64,000 nt of DNA, from positions 97,181 to 161,180 of the forward strand of contig CAJTTG010000006.1 of the NCBI GenBank assembly GCA_910579185.1, written 5' to 3'. The notes below the pieces were generated by a model that saw only the letters and a program-made list of their open reading frames with translations, was not told the DNA's origin and did no database searches. Origin of the DNA: an uncultured Muribaculaceae bacterium. Lineage in GTDB: Bacteria; Bacteroidota; Bacteroidia; Bacteroidales; Muribaculaceae. Numbering within the stretch: position 1 is the first letter of the stretch; each line of letters opens with the position of its first letter. Of the stretch, positions 54,176-63,478 are shown piece by piece. Made by a program: the position numbers and the translations under genes.

Positions 54176-55391
54176 CTATAAAGAAATTCGCCTCGACACT
54201 ATCGAGGAGGCTATAGAAGAATTCCGTGCCGGACGTTTCGTTATTGTGGTTGATGATGAAGACCGCGAGAACGAGGGCGACCTGATCATGGCCGCAGAGA
54301 AGGTTACGCCGGAACATGTCAATTTCATGATCACCAATGCTCGCGGCGAGCTTTGCGCTCCGCTGACAATATCGCGTTGTAAGCAGCTCGGGCTTCCCCA
54401 TCAGGTTGAGGACAACACCTCGATGCTCGGAACTCCGTTCACCATTACCGTCGATCTGCTTGCCGGGTGTACTACCGGAGTCTCGGCTCATGACCGCGCG
54501 ATGACACTGCGTGCGCTTGCCGATCCCAAGTCGGTGGCTTCCGATTTCGGCCGTCCCGGACATGTCCATCCGCTTTATGCTCAGGATGAGGGTGTGCTCC
54601 GTCGTCCCGGACATACGGAAGCCGGAGTCGATCTGGCACGTCTTGCCGGGCTGCAACCTGCCGCCACATTGATTGAGATCCTGAATGAGGATGGTACGAT
54701 GGCACGTCTGCCACAGCTTCGTAAAAAAGCCGACGAATGGGGCTTGAAACTTGTTTCAATACGCGATCTGATCGCCTACCGCATGCGCACGGAATCGACC
54801 GTGGAGCAGGGTGTGGAGGTTGATATGCCGACCTCATACGGACATTTCCGCCTGATCCCGTTCCGCGAAAAAGAGAGCGGTCTTGAGCATATAGCCCTGA
54901 TCAAAGGTGATATCTCCGATGGAGAACCGGTGTTGATGCGAGTTCATTCGTCATGTGCCACCGGCGATATTTTCGGATCTCAGCGTTGCGACTGCGGCGA
55001 GCAGCTTCATAAGGCCATGGCCATGGTTGAGAAAGAGGGTCGCGGATTGATTCTCTATCTGAACCAGGAGGGTCGTGGAATAGGGCTGATGGATAAGATC
55101 CGCGCCTATAAGTTGCAGGAAGAGGGGGTTGATACGGTGGATGCCAACCTGCGCCTCGGACATAAGGCCGACGAACGCGACTATGGAGTAGGGGCACAGA
55201 TACTGCACCATCTTGGTGTCCGTAAAATGCGACTGATGACCAATAACCCTATCAAACGGATCGGGCTTGAGGGATATGGACTCGAGGTTGTGGAAAACGT
55301 GCCAATCGAGATTGCTCCCAACAAGTATAATCTGACCTACCTCCACACTAAGAAAGAACGCATGGGTCACACACTCGATAATGTCGACTGA
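54168..55391 (+). CDS. ribBA: Bifunctional riboflavin enzyme: DHBP synthase / GTP cyclohydrolase II
   Basis: 407 residues from ATG 54168, inside the end of the permease gene. RibB half (about 1-205): VDDEDRENEGDLIMAAEKV, TTGVSAHDRAMTLRAL, GHVHPLYAQDEGVLRRPGHTEA. RibA half (about 210-400): RVHSSCATGDIFGSQRCDCGEQL (zinc Cys residues), LNQEGRGIGLMDKIRAY. Each half makes one of the two riboflavin precursors. No FMN riboswitch precedes it, since it starts within the previous gene. Confidence 0.97.
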   Translation: MSNYKEIRLDTIEEAIEEFRAGRFVIVVDDEDRENEGDLIMAAEKVTPEHVNFMITNARGELCAPLTISRCKQLGLPHQVEDNTSMLGTPFTITVDLLAGCTTGVSAHDRAMTLRALADPKSVASDFGRPGHVHPLYAQDEGVLRRPGHTEAGVDLARLAGLQPAATLIEILNEDGTMARLPQLRKKADEWGLKLVSIRDLIAYRMRTESTVEQGVEVDMPTSYGHFRLIPFREKESGLEHIALIKGDISDGEPVLMRVHSSCATGDIFGSQRCDCGEQLHKAMAMVEKEGRGLILYLNQEGRGIGLMDKIRAYKLQEEGVDTVDANLRLGHKADERDYGVGAQILHHLGVRKMRLMTNNPIKRIGLEGYGLEVVENVPIEIAPNKYNLTYLHTKKERMGHTLDNVD

Positions 55392-55414
55392 TCCCAGTTT
55401 AGAGATAATACGAC

Positions 55415-55451
55415 AACGCGCCGGCATCTGTTATTAGAATGCCGGCGCGTT
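55415..55451 (+). terminator. Terminator of the LptF/LptG-ribBA operon
   Basis: A 13-bp perfect stem (AACGCGCCGGCAT at 55415-55427 with 55439-55451), loop of 11; only a short T-tail. Confidence 0.75.
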
Positions 55452-55485
55452 CGGATTAAGCATAGGATTTATTATTGCACATGAG

Positions 55486-55998
55486 ATGGAGCGAGAAGAA
55501 ATAATTGTTTGTCGGTATGAGTCTCCTTGTGGGGAACTGTTGCTTGGATCTTTTGGCGACAGTCTGTGTCTGTGTGAATGGCTGGTGGACAGGCATAGGG
55601 ATCGTGTCTGTGGCAGATTGAAGCGGATTTTGAGTGCGGATTTACGCGAGGGGATGTCGCCGGTTCTTGAGAGGGCTGTGGAACAGCTTGATGAATATTT
55701 TGCCGGATTGCGGAGCGAATTTGATGTTCCGTTGCTTTTTGTCGGGACGGATTTTCAGAAAATGGTGTGGCGTGAGTTGCTACGGATCCCGTATGGAGAT
55801 TTGATTTCTTATGGGGAGGTGGCTACAAGGATCGGACGGCCAAAATCTGTGAGAGCGGTGGCAAATGCCAATGGCGCAAATGCCATATCTGTTTTCGTAC
55901 CGTGCCATAGGGTAATCGGCACAGACGGATCACTCACAGGCTATGCTGGCGGCATGGCTGTCAAGGAGTTTCTTCTGAAACTTGAAAAACGATCATAA
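55486..55998 (+). CDS. ogt: Methylated-DNA-protein cysteine methyltransferase (Ogt)
   Basis: 170 residues. Catalytic VPCHRVIG with Cys140; ADWO domain start FQKMVWRELLRIPYGDLISYGEVA near 89-112; DNA-recognition helix with RAVANANGAN; GYAGGMAVKEFLLKLE at the end. It removes alkyl groups from O6-guanine or O4-thymine by a one-time transfer. The N-terminal third is diverged. Between two terminators, so monocistronic. Confidence 0.94.
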   Translation: MEREEIIVCRYESPCGELLLGSFGDSLCLCEWLVDRHRDRVCGRLKRILSADLREGMSPVLERAVEQLDEYFAGLRSEFDVPLLFVGTDFQKMVWRELLRIPYGDLISYGEVATRIGRPKSVRAVANANGANAISVFVPCHRVIGTDGSLTGYAGGMAVKEFLLKLEKRS

Positions 55999-56014
55999 TA
56001 GGTGGGTAGCCATA

Positions 56015-56055
56015 AAAATTGCGCCGCAATCCAATTGAGGATACGGCGCAATTTT
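56015..56055. terminator. Bidirectional terminator between ogt and the alcohol dehydrogenase
   Basis: AAAATTGCGCCG (56015-56026) pairs with CGGCGCAATTTT (56044-56055), a 12-bp perfect stem with A/T ends on both sides, loop of 17. Confidence 0.88.
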
Positions 56056-56081
56056 AGGATCTGCTATTTCCCGATAACGGG

Positions 56082-57236
56082 TTATAGAAGTTTGCGGTAT
56101 AGGGTCTGGATGTCGGAGAGTGTGACATCGCGTGGGTTGCCGGGCGTACATACGTCGGCAAGAGCCTGATCGGCAAGTTTCGGAATGTCGGATTCGCAGA
56201 TGCCAAGTTCTGAAAGGTGTTGCGGTATGCCGACTTTGATGGCCAGATCTCTGACTGCGTTGACGGCTGCCTGCGATGCTTCTTCGCGAGTCATACCAGA
56301 TATGTCGACTCCCATGGCACGTGCTATTTCCGGGTATTTGTCGAGGCAGTATGGCATATTGAATTCCATGATGGTTGGCAAAAGCAGAGCATTTGCCACG
56401 CCATGGGCAATGTCAAAGAGCGATCCCATCGGGTGAGCCATTCCGTGGACCAGTCCGAGCCCAACATTGGAAAATGCCATTCCTGCGATGTATTGGGCAA
56501 GCGCCATGCCACTGCGTGCTTCCGCATTGTGAGGCTCTTCGACAGCTACGGGCAGGTGACGGCTGATCATGCGGATGGCCTCAATTTCAAACATATCCGA
56601 CATTTCCCACGCTCCTTTGGTTATGTATCCCTCAATAGCATGGGTCAGAGCGTCCATGCCGGTGGCTGCTGTCAGGTTTCGGGGAAGGCTGTACATTAAT
56701 TCCGCGTCAATAATGGCAACGGCAGGTATGTCGTTGGGATCCACACATACCATCTTTTTCTGTTTTTCCTCGTCGATGATCACGTAGTTGATTGTGGTCT
56801 CGGCAGCGGTGCCGGCTGTTGTCGGAAGTGCTATGATTGGTATACTTTTGTTTTTTGTCGGGGCGCAGCCTTCAAGCGAGACAATATCCGAAAACTCAGG
56901 ATTGGTCACTACGATGCCAATGCCTTTGGCCGTGTCGATGGCAGAGCCACCACCGATGGCTATGATATAGTCGGCTCCCGACTGGCGGAATGTGTCGACT
57001 CCATGCTGCACGTTGGCAACCGTAGGATTTGGTTTTACGTCTGAGAATATTTCATAGGGGAGGGCTGCTTCATCGAGTATGTCGGTCACCATTTTTGCGA
57101 CTCCAAACTTTATAAGTCCGGGATCAGTGACTACGAGTGCCTTTGATTTGCCCATGCGTCGGACAACCTCCGGCAGTTCGCGGCGAGAGCCGGGTCCGAA
57201 ATAGGATACTTCATTCAGGATAAATCTGTGGATCAT
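56082..57236 (-). CDS. Iron-containing alcohol dehydrogenase (FucO/lactaldehyde-reductase type)
   Basis: 384 residues. NAD-binding GGGSAIDTAKGIGIV near 97-111, ALPTTAGTAAETT, GMDALTHAIEGY and the metal-binding GLGLVHGMAHPMGSLFDIAHG, with Asp and three His residues, are conserved. It reduces small aldehydes such as lactaldehyde with NADH, consistent with fucose or rhamnose fermentation. It lies 120 bases downstream of trxA but a hairpin separates them; no TAnnTTTG box found. Confidence 0.94.
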   Translation of the reverse strand: MIHRFILNEVSYFGPGSRRELPEVVRRMGKSKALVVTDPGLIKFGVAKMVTDILDEAALPYEIFSDVKPNPTVANVQHGVDTFRQSGADYIIAIGGGSAIDTAKGIGIVVTNPEFSDIVSLEGCAPTKNKSIPIIALPTTAGTAAETTINYVIIDEEKQKKMVCVDPNDIPAVAIIDAELMYSLPRNLTAATGMDALTHAIEGYITKGAWEMSDMFEIEAIRMISRHLPVAVEEPHNAEARSGMALAQYIAGMAFSNVGLGLVHGMAHPMGSLFDIAHGVANALLLPTIMEFNMPYCLDKYPEIARAMGVDISGMTREEASQAAVNAVRDLAIKVGIPQHLSELGICESDIPKLADQALADVCTPGNPRDVTLSDIQTLYRKLL

Positions 57237-57276
57237 GGCAGTTAGATTTTAAATGTGTGTGTGAATGTGTTGTTTT

Positions 57277-57333
57277 AAAAAAACAGACATAGCCCTCATC
57301 GGAATCTTTTGATCCGCGGCTTTGGACTATGTC
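57277..57333 (-). terminator. Terminator of trxA
   Basis: Read on the minus strand: GACATAG (57333-57327), a ~34-base loop, CTATGTC (57292-57286), then seven T at 57283-57277. The loop is long, so confidence is moderate. Confidence 0.55.
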
Positions 57334-57355
57334 AGTGAAATTCTATATGTGCGGA

Positions 57356-57679
57356 TCAGAGCGCGAGCAATTTCTCGATGCGTTCGCGGAGCTGATCTTT
57401 GGTGGCGCCTGTCATGCGAAGGTCGCGGACCTGTTCGCCATTCTTGAAAAACAGAATTGTGGGGATCGACATGATGCGGTATTGTCCGCTGAGTTCGGTT
57501 TCCTCGTCGACGTTGTATTTTCCAATCACTGCCTGATCGGCAAATTCTTCTGCGAGTTCGTCGATCACTGGGGCAAGGCGCATGCAGGGGCCGCACCATG
57601 TTGCCCAGAAGTCGATCACTACAGGCTTGCCTGAAGCGATGACTTCGTTGACATTGCTGTCGGTGAATTTATAAGCCAT
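57356..57679 (-). CDS. trxA: Thioredoxin
   Basis: 107 residues. DFWATWCGPCMRLAPV has the redox pair Cys29/Cys32; YNVDEETELSGQYRIMSIPTI contains the cis-proline loop; the end FKNGEQVRDLRMTGATKDQL is normal. It is a general cytosolic disulfide reductant. Confidence 0.97.
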   Translation of the reverse strand: MAYKFTDSNVNEVIASGKPVVIDFWATWCGPCMRLAPVIDELAEEFADQAVIGKYNVDEETELSGQYRIMSIPTILFFKNGEQVRDLRMTGATKDQLRERIEKLLAL

Positions 57680-57716
57680 TTTCTTATGATATTTAGTTTG
57701 TGTTTCTTTTGATATG

Positions 57717-57724
57717 CAAATATA
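57717..57724 (-). promoter_or_regulatory. -7 box of trxA
   Basis: Minus strand TATATTTG, a perfect TAnnTTTG, 37 bases before the trxA ATG in the 62-base gap after dnaE; -33 element unclear. Confidence 0.6.
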
Positions 57725-57741
57725 CGGAAATTTTTGTCATA

Positions 57742-60700
57742 TTAAGCTCGGTCGATGCTGAATTCGACTTCGAGATTTTCGAGTTTCTCAACAAGTTCCT
57801 TGTTGACAGGGATGCGCATTGAGGTGTCGAGAGTTACGCTGCGGCCTGTCTCCGGATCGGCTACACGGAATCGGAGTGATCCGAGATCTTCAGTTGACGA
57901 TGTGGCATGTTCGGCTAAAACTCCATGCAGTGCTTCTGTCAGCTTGTCGGCGGTGATGTTGATGGTGATGCCCCCGACGATCTGTCCTTTCAATTCCTGT
58001 AGGAGACGTATTGAGTTGACTCTGAAACGCAGGTCGGAGTTCTGGAAGCGTCGGCCAAATGATCCGCGGATATATATAGGTGTGCCGGGCACTCCGTAGT
58101 TGTGATAGTCAATATAATCCTGTCCGAAAAGCATGAATTCGGCAGATCCGGTGTAGTCCTGTATTTTAAGAATACCGAAGTTGCCGCCGTTTTTGGCCGG
58201 ACGTGATGTGAAGTCGATAACCATGCCGCCCAACACAACTTCTTTGCCCTCTTCCGGCTCCAGTTCGGCGTAGTCCTTAAGGGATAGAGTGCCGAAGTGC
58301 AGTTCCATGAAGAAAGGATCGAGAGGGTTGGCTGAATGGTATGTCCCGACGATCTCCCGTTCTTTCTCCAGTCTGACAGCATCGACCCAGCGCAGTCCGG
58401 GAATGATCTGAGGACGTCCGGCCGTGGCCATGGCGTTTTCATCGTCGCCGAAAAGCGACATACTCTTGTCCTGTTTATCGGCCTGGAACAACTGTCCGTA
58501 CCGGATTATGGCTTCGGAGAATGTCTCGCCTTTGTTGTTGGCTTCGAAGAAATCCTCGCGCTGTATGTGGTCGCTGAAACAGTCGAATGCCCCGGCCATT
58601 GCAAGTGTGTCGATGATGCGCCGGTTCAGTACTGAGGGGTTGACGCGCTCGGCGAAATCGTAGATCGATTCAAACGGGCCTCCGGCTTTGCGTGCCGCAA
58701 GGATTTCGGCAGCGACGTTTTCCCCGATTCCTTTGAGGGCAGCGATGCCGAAGCGGATGTCGCCGTGGGAGTTGACACCGAATTCAGCAAATGATTCGTT
58801 GACATCAGGGCCTTTGACCGGTATGTGCATTTTTTTGCATTCGTCAATGAAGCCTGAGAGTTTCTCCGTGTCGTTGCGGTTGCGCGATAGCACGGCGGCC
58901 ATGTATTCGGCCGGATAGTTGGCTTTGAGATATGCAGTCTGGAATGCAACCCATGAGTAGCATGTCGCGTGACTTTTGTTGAATGCGTAGGATGCGAATT
59001 TTTCCCAGTCGGCCCATATTTTTTCAAGCGTCTTGGGGTCGTGCCCGTTTTTCTGACCGCCGTCAAGGAAGAGAGCTTTCAGCTCGTTCATTTTTTCGAT
59101 CAGCTTCTTTCCCATCGCTTTGCGCAGGGTGTCGCTCTGACCTCGGGTGAAGTTGGCGAGCAGTCGCGACAGAAGCATGACCTGTTCCTGATAGACAGTT
59201 ACGCCGTAGGTGTCCTTGAGGTATTTCTCCATTACGGGGATATCGTAGACAATCGGTTCGCGACCATGTTTACGGGCAATGAAATCGGGTATATAGTCCA
59301 TAGGCCCCGGACGATAGAGGGCGTTCATGGCTATGAGGTCTTCAAATGTGGATGGCTGTAGCTCGCGGAGGTATTTCTGCATGCCTGCCGACTCGAACTG
59401 GAATGTGCCTGTGGTGCGTCCTTCGCAATAGAGTTGGTAGGTCTTGGGGTCGTCGATAGGAATTTTCTCCATGTCGATATCGATGCCCCGGGTGCGCTTG
59501 ATATTTGCCACGGCCTCTTTTATGATCGAAAGGGTCTTGAGGCCGAGGAAGTCCATCTTTATAAGTCCGGTCTCTTCAATCACGCGACCTTCATATTGGG
59601 TCACGATGATTTTTTCTTTCGATTCCGATGCTTTATCGACAGCGGTGCTTACGGGCACCCAATCGGTGATATCGTCACGGCAGATGATCACACCGCATGC
59701 ATGCACGCCAGTGTTGCGGACTGTCCCCTCAAGGGCTTTCGCGAATTTCAACGTTTCTACGATCAGCTCGTTTTGGGATGTCAGTTCGGGTTTGAATTCC
59801 GGCACATAGTTATAGCAGTTGTCGAGTGTAGGTTTCAGTTCTTTTCCGTCGACACTGGGCATTCTCTTGGGGATGAGTTTGGCAAGTCGGTCGCTCTCGC
59901 TCAGCGGCAGCTGCTCGATACGTGCCACATCCTTGATTGCCGATTTTGCGGCCATCGTTCCGTATGTGATGATATGAGCCACTTTCTCTTCGCCGTATTT
60001 CTGTGTGACGTAGCGGAGCACATCAGCTCGGCCATCGTCGTCGAAGTCAATATCGATATCGGGGAGGGAGATACGGTCTGGGTTGAGGAATCGTTCGAAC
60101 AGCAGGTCGTATTTCACCGGGTCGATCTGGGTGATGCCCAGACAGTAGGCCACGCAGCTACCGGCGGCGGATCCACGTCCCGGGCCTACGCTGACTCCGA
60201 GCTGTTCGCGTGCGGCGTTGATGAAGTCCTGCACGATAAGGAAGTAGCCGGGGAAACCCATCGTCTTCATTATATGGAGTTCGAACTTTATGCGCTCGCT
60301 CAATTCTTCCGAGAGGGGATCGCCATAGCGTTTTTTTGCGCCTTCGTAGGCGAGTTTTGCAAGGTAGTCGGCCTCGAATTTGATGCGGTAGAGTTTGTCG
60401 TAACCGCCGAGTTTCTTGATCTTTGCTTCTGCATCTTCCTGACTGAGAACCACGTTGCCGTTTTCGTCGCAAGTGAATTCGTCGAATAGATCCTTTTCTG
60501 TCAGACGACTGCGGTATTCTTCCTCTGTTCCGAATTCTGCCGGGATTTCGAAGTTGGGCATAATGGGGCCATGGTCAATGGTGTAGTGCTCCACTTTTGC
60601 CACTATCTCGTTGGTTGTCTCCAGTGCTTCGGGGATGTCGGCAAATAGGTCGTTCATCTCCTGCTGGGTTTTCAGCCATTCCTGCTTGGTGTAGCGCATT

Positions 60701-61530
60701 CGGTTGGGATCGGTCAGGTTGCTGTTTGTGCTGACGCAGATCAATCGATCGTGGGCTTCTGCATCTTCTTCGTTGACGAAGTGGCTGTCGTTGGTACATA
60801 TGAGCTTGATATCGTATTTCCGAGCAAGCTCTATCAGTTTTGGATTGACTTTTTTCTGTTCTTCATAGACCGACTGGTTGCCGCCCGGCTTGTTGGTGCG
60901 GTGGCGTTGCAACTCGATATAGTAATCGTCGCCGAAAGTGTCTTTCCACCATTTCACCTGCTTGTCGGCTTCGTCGTCCATGCCGCGCATTATGAGCTGT
61001 GGAATTTCCCCACCCAGACATGCTGAAGCTATTATCAGTCCTTCTTTATGGGCTGCCAGTTCTTGCTTGTCGGTTCGGGGGTGCATGTAGAAGCCTTCGG
61101 TCCAGGCTTTTGAAACAAGTTTTATCAGATTCTTGTAGCCGGTTTTATTTTTTGCCAGAACAATGAGATGGCGTCCGGTGTCTCGTTTGTCTGTCTGTTG
61201 TGTGAGTGTGGTGTTGGCCACATACATCTCGCAGCCTATGATGAGGCGGAAGTCGCCGTTTTTCAGACGGTCGATCCAGTTTTGTATTTTTGCAGCTTTG
61301 GCTTCGTCGCCGGCTTTCTTGGCTTTTTCAAGTTTCTTTTTGTAGCCTTTGAGTGCGCCGCCGTTGACATAGTTGTAGATCTCTTTGACGCCGAACATGT
61401 TGCCATGATCGGTGATAGCCAGTCCGGGCATGCCGTCGGCTAAGGCTTTGTCGACCAGAGCCGGCACCGAAGCCTGTCCGTCGAGTAGAGAGTATTGGGT
61501 ATGTACGTGGAGATGGGTAAATGGTATCAT
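57742..61530 (-). CDS. dnaE: DNA polymerase III alpha subunit
   Basis: 1262 residues. PHP domain at the start (HLHVHTQYSLLDG), then finger and palm regions; PDIDIDFDDDGRADV near 489-503 carries catalytic Asp residues; GPGRGSAAGS near 455-465 is the nucleotide-binding loop; YRPGPMDYIPDFIARKHG follows. C-terminal HhH, OB-fold and tau-binding regions follow with no intein. It is the replicative polymerase. Antisense open frames over it (for example 59434-60489 on the plus strand) are shadows. Confidence 0.98.
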   Translation of the reverse strand: MIPFTHLHVHTQYSLLDGQASVPALVDKALADGMPGLAITDHGNMFGVKEIYNYVNGGALKGYKKKLEKAKKAGDEAKAAKIQNWIDRLKNGDFRLIIGCEMYVANTTLTQQTDKRDTGRHLIVLAKNKTGYKNLIKLVSKAWTEGFYMHPRTDKQELAAHKEGLIIASACLGGEIPQLIMRGMDDEADKQVKWWKDTFGDDYYIELQRHRTNKPGGNQSVYEEQKKVNPKLIELARKYDIKLICTNDSHFVNEEDAEAHDRLICVSTNSNLTDPNRMRYTKQEWLKTQQEMNDLFADIPEALETTNEIVAKVEHYTIDHGPIMPNFEIPAEFGTEEEYRSRLTEKDLFDEFTCDENGNVVLSQEDAEAKIKKLGGYDKLYRIKFEADYLAKLAYEGAKKRYGDPLSEELSERIKFELHIMKTMGFPGYFLIVQDFINAAREQLGVSVGPGRGSAAGSCVAYCLGITQIDPVKYDLLFERFLNPDRISLPDIDIDFDDDGRADVLRYVTQKYGEEKVAHIITYGTMAAKSAIKDVARIEQLPLSESDRLAKLIPKRMPSVDGKELKPTLDNCYNYVPEFKPELTSQNELIVETLKFAKALEGTVRNTGVHACGVIICRDDITDWVPVSTAVDKASESKEKIIVTQYEGRVIEETGLIKMDFLGLKTLSIIKEAVANIKRTRGIDIDMEKIPIDDPKTYQLYCEGRTTGTFQFESAGMQKYLRELQPSTFEDLIAMNALYRPGPMDYIPDFIARKHGREPIVYDIPVMEKYLKDTYGVTVYQEQVMLLSRLLANFTRGQSDTLRKAMGKKLIEKMNELKALFLDGGQKNGHDPKTLEKIWADWEKFASYAFNKSHATCYSWVAFQTAYLKANYPAEYMAAVLSRNRNDTEKLSGFIDECKKMHIPVKGPDVNESFAEFGVNSHGDIRFGIAALKGIGENVAAEILAARKAGGPFESIYDFAERVNPSVLNRRIIDTLAMAGAFDCFSDHIQREDFFEANNKGETFSEAIIRYGQLFQADKQDKSMSLFGDDENAMATAGRPQIIPGLRWVDAVRLEKEREIVGTYHSANPLDPFFMELHFGTLSLKDYAELEPEEGKEVVLGGMVIDFTSRPAKNGGNFGILKIQDYTGSAEFMLFGQDYIDYHNYGVPGTPIYIRGSFGRRFQNSDLRFRVNSIRLLQELKGQIVGGITINITADKLTEALHGVLAEHATSSTEDLGSLRFRVADPETGRSVTLDTSMRIPVNKELVEKLENLEVEFSIDRA

Positions 61531-61549
61531 GTTATGTAAGTTTCCATCC

Positions 61550-61557
61550 CAAAGTTA
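61550..61557 (-). promoter_or_regulatory. -7 box of dnaE
   Basis: Minus strand TAACTTTG, perfect TAnnTTTG, 19 bases before the dnaE ATG; -33 not evident. Confidence 0.6.
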
Positions 61558-61608
61558 CAAATAAATCCTCAGGTTCATGCCTGGGAGTTGAAAACTTTTG
61601 ATAAATTC

Positions 61609-61642
61609 CGGCGGCGTGCAGGAATTGAACTGCACGCCGCCG
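61609..61642. terminator. Terminator of the BlaI/M56 operon
   Basis: A 13-bp perfect stem (CGGCGGCGTGCAG at 61609-61621 with 61630-61642), loop of 8; it lies just after the M56 stop and before the dnaE promoter. Confidence 0.75.
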
Positions 61643-61668
61643 TGTTGAAAAAGCTGTTTTGGTAGAGG

Positions 61669-62988
61669 TTAATTTTTCTTTGGGATCTTGAAATTGATTG
61701 GAAGCACGAACTCACAGTTTACAGGCTGTCCGTTGGTTGTGGCTGGCTCGAAGGTGTCGAGTAGTTTTACAACACGGATGGCCTCTTTGTTCAAAACTTC
61801 CGGGGTATCGCTGATCACGATCGGGTCGTAGATGTGACCATCTTTACCCACGATGAACTTCACCGCTACTTTTCCCTCAATTCCGGCTTTCATCGCTTCC
61901 TCTGGATATTTCACGTTGTACATCAGGAAGTTCATCAATCCCTCAAGTCCTCCCGGATATGCCGGCAGGACATCCGGTGCATTATCCGGCAGGATTTCTG
62001 CTGTTGTTGAAGTTGATTGTGCGGATGTTTCGATTGTTGGCGAAAAATCCTTAACTTTGTTGCCGGTAGCCATGATCGTGTCGTAGGCTGTGAGGTGGTT
62101 TACTGCCTGACCGAGGCTGTCGGTGGTCAGTGCCATCGCAGCAGCTATCGCCACTGCGGTTGCCGAAACGGCTCTGAGCCGTGACGGACGATTCGATTTT
62201 TTTGATAACATCATAGTTATACGTTTTTTAAGTGAACTGTGATTAAGGCTGTTGGCGATGGCCGCGAACCGTGCGCCGACAGCCTTTTTTATTATGAACA
62301 TTTGGTAGGTATGGGCTGGAATGCCGCTTCCGATCGTATCGGCGTCGGCTTGGTACTCATGTATGTCTTGCAGTTCGTGGAGTGTCATCCATGCAAGGGG
62401 ATTGTACCATTGTAGAGCTATAAGTGATTGGGCCACAAGAATGTCGAGCCAGTGCCGGCGGTCAATGTGGGCCTTCTCGTGGGTTATGATCATGTTTGCA
62501 TTGGGATCGGAGGCATCTGTCTCGTTGAGAAATATCCACGTTGCCCAGGAAAATGGAGAAAGATTGTTCCGGTTGTGGATGAACACCGTCGAGCCATCTG
62601 CGGATGTCGCTTTTCTCGACAAGGCGCGGAGCAGCACAATCCGGCCTATGGATAATAGGAGGTGCAGAAGGATAATCCCTGCGACTATCGTATAGGTATA
62701 TATCAGTGGTTGTAGCCACCCTGCTTCGGTTGCGGCTTGTGTTTCAGCCACAATGGTCGCCAGTGGTTTTCCGATCTCAATTCCGCCTTCCTGAACCAGC
62801 CCGGAGGATGGATTATAGAGGGGTACAACAAATGCCGGTAACAGCAGACTTGCTACTATGGTTGTCATCGCAGCTATGCGCATTTGAGATGGACTCAAGC
62901 TTGTTGCGTGTCGCACTATTTGCCAGAATCCGAAAATTGCGGTCAGCAATAGCGATGATATGATTGAATAGGAGAGTATGGTAGCCAT
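61669..62988 (-). CDS. M56 (BlaR1-like) membrane peptidase with C-terminal TonB domain
   Basis: 439 residues. Four transmembrane helices (about 5-25, 37-57, 95-118, and one near 270-290); the zinc motif HEKAH is at 170-174 (ITHEKAHIDRRHW), followed by LQWYNPLAWMTLHELQDIHEYQAD. The C-terminal ~100 residues form a TonB-C domain (YPEEAMKAGIEGKVAVKFIVG, ending in PVNCEFVLPINF), not the penicillin-binding sensor of BlaR1. It should cleave the BlaI repressor in response to an envelope signal. Gap to blaI is 47 bases. Confidence 0.92.
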   Translation of the reverse strand: MATILSYSIISSLLLTAIFGFWQIVRHATSLSPSQMRIAAMTTIVASLLLPAFVVPLYNPSSGLVQEGGIEIGKPLATIVAETQAATEAGWLQPLIYTYTIVAGIILLHLLLSIGRIVLLRALSRKATSADGSTVFIHNRNNLSPFSWATWIFLNETDASDPNANMIITHEKAHIDRRHWLDILVAQSLIALQWYNPLAWMTLHELQDIHEYQADADTIGSGIPAHTYQMFIIKKAVGARFAAIANSLNHSSLKKRITMMLSKKSNRPSRLRAVSATAVAIAAAMALTTDSLGQAVNHLTAYDTIMATGNKVKDFSPTIETSAQSTSTTAEILPDNAPDVLPAYPGGLEGLMNFLMYNVKYPEEAMKAGIEGKVAVKFIVGKDGHIYDPIVISDTPEVLNKEAIRVVKLLDTFEPATTNGQPVNCEFVLPINFKIPKKN

Positions 62989-63035
62989 TTTATTGAAGAT
63001 TATGCGTTTGGGCTTAAGTTTGATGTTCAGGATTG

Positions 63036-63398
63036 TTATTGATTGTCTTTGTTTACCATATCGATCAGATCGCGGAGCTCTTGGTCTGTTATCTTCTCAT
63101 CCTTGACCAGTGCGCTGACAACGTTCGACAGTGAGTTGTTGAAGTAGCGCATCATGATGTTGCGCAAACTCTTCTTTCCGTAATCGGTTTCTGAAAGCAG
63201 AGGCTTGTAACGGTAGGTTGTGCCTAATTTCTCATGAGTCAGGTAGCCTTTGTCCTCCAGAATTCTCACAAATGTTGACACGGTGTTTACGTGTGGCTTG
63301 GGCTCGGGCAGGATCTCAACTATTTCTTTTACGAAAAGAGGCCCTTTTTCCCAGAATATTTTCATGATTGCTTCTTCTTTTTCTGTCAGAGCTTTCAT
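63036..63398 (-). CDS. BlaI/MecI/CopY-family repressor
   Basis: 120 residues. ALTEKEEAIMKIFWEKGPLFVKEIVE and VNTVSTFVRILEDKGYLTHEKLGTTYRY form the winged helix; the tail (FNNSLSNVVSALVKDEKITDQEL) is the dimer and cleavage segment. It represses its own operon until the partner M56 peptidase destroys it. Two tandem dyads lie in its promoter. Confidence 0.95.
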   Translation of the reverse strand: MKALTEKEEAIMKIFWEKGPLFVKEIVEILPEPKPHVNTVSTFVRILEDKGYLTHEKLGTTYRYKPLLSETDYGKKSLRNIMMRYFNNSLSNVVSALVKDEKITDQELRDLIDMVNKDNQ

Positions 63399-63432
63399 TT
63401 TTTTCTACTTTTATGGATGAATTTTACATCTG

Positions 63433-63440
63433 CAAATATA
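63433..63440 (-). promoter_or_regulatory. -7 box of the blaI promoter
   Basis: Minus strand TATATTTG, perfect TAnnTTTG, 34 bases before the blaI ATG, next to the tandem dyads. Confidence 0.65.
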
Positions 63441-63478
63441 AACTAAAAATATTAGTTAAGAAACTAATTTCGTTAGTT
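63441..63478. promoter_or_regulatory. Tandem BlaI-type operator dyads
   Basis: AACTAA-N5-TTAGTT occurs twice, at 63441-63457 and 63462-63478, both perfect and 21 bases apart, filling the promoter spacer of the BlaI-family gene on the same DNA face. Position and repetition argue strongly for the autoregulatory operator. Confidence 0.7.

Noticed and set aside
59434..60489. 351-codon plus-strand frame opposite dnaE
   Set aside because: It is antisense to a highly conserved part of the polymerase; long antisense frames are expected at this GC content and codon use.
57742..61530. Intein in dnaE
   Set aside because: Length and motif order are normal, with no insertion at the catalytic sites.
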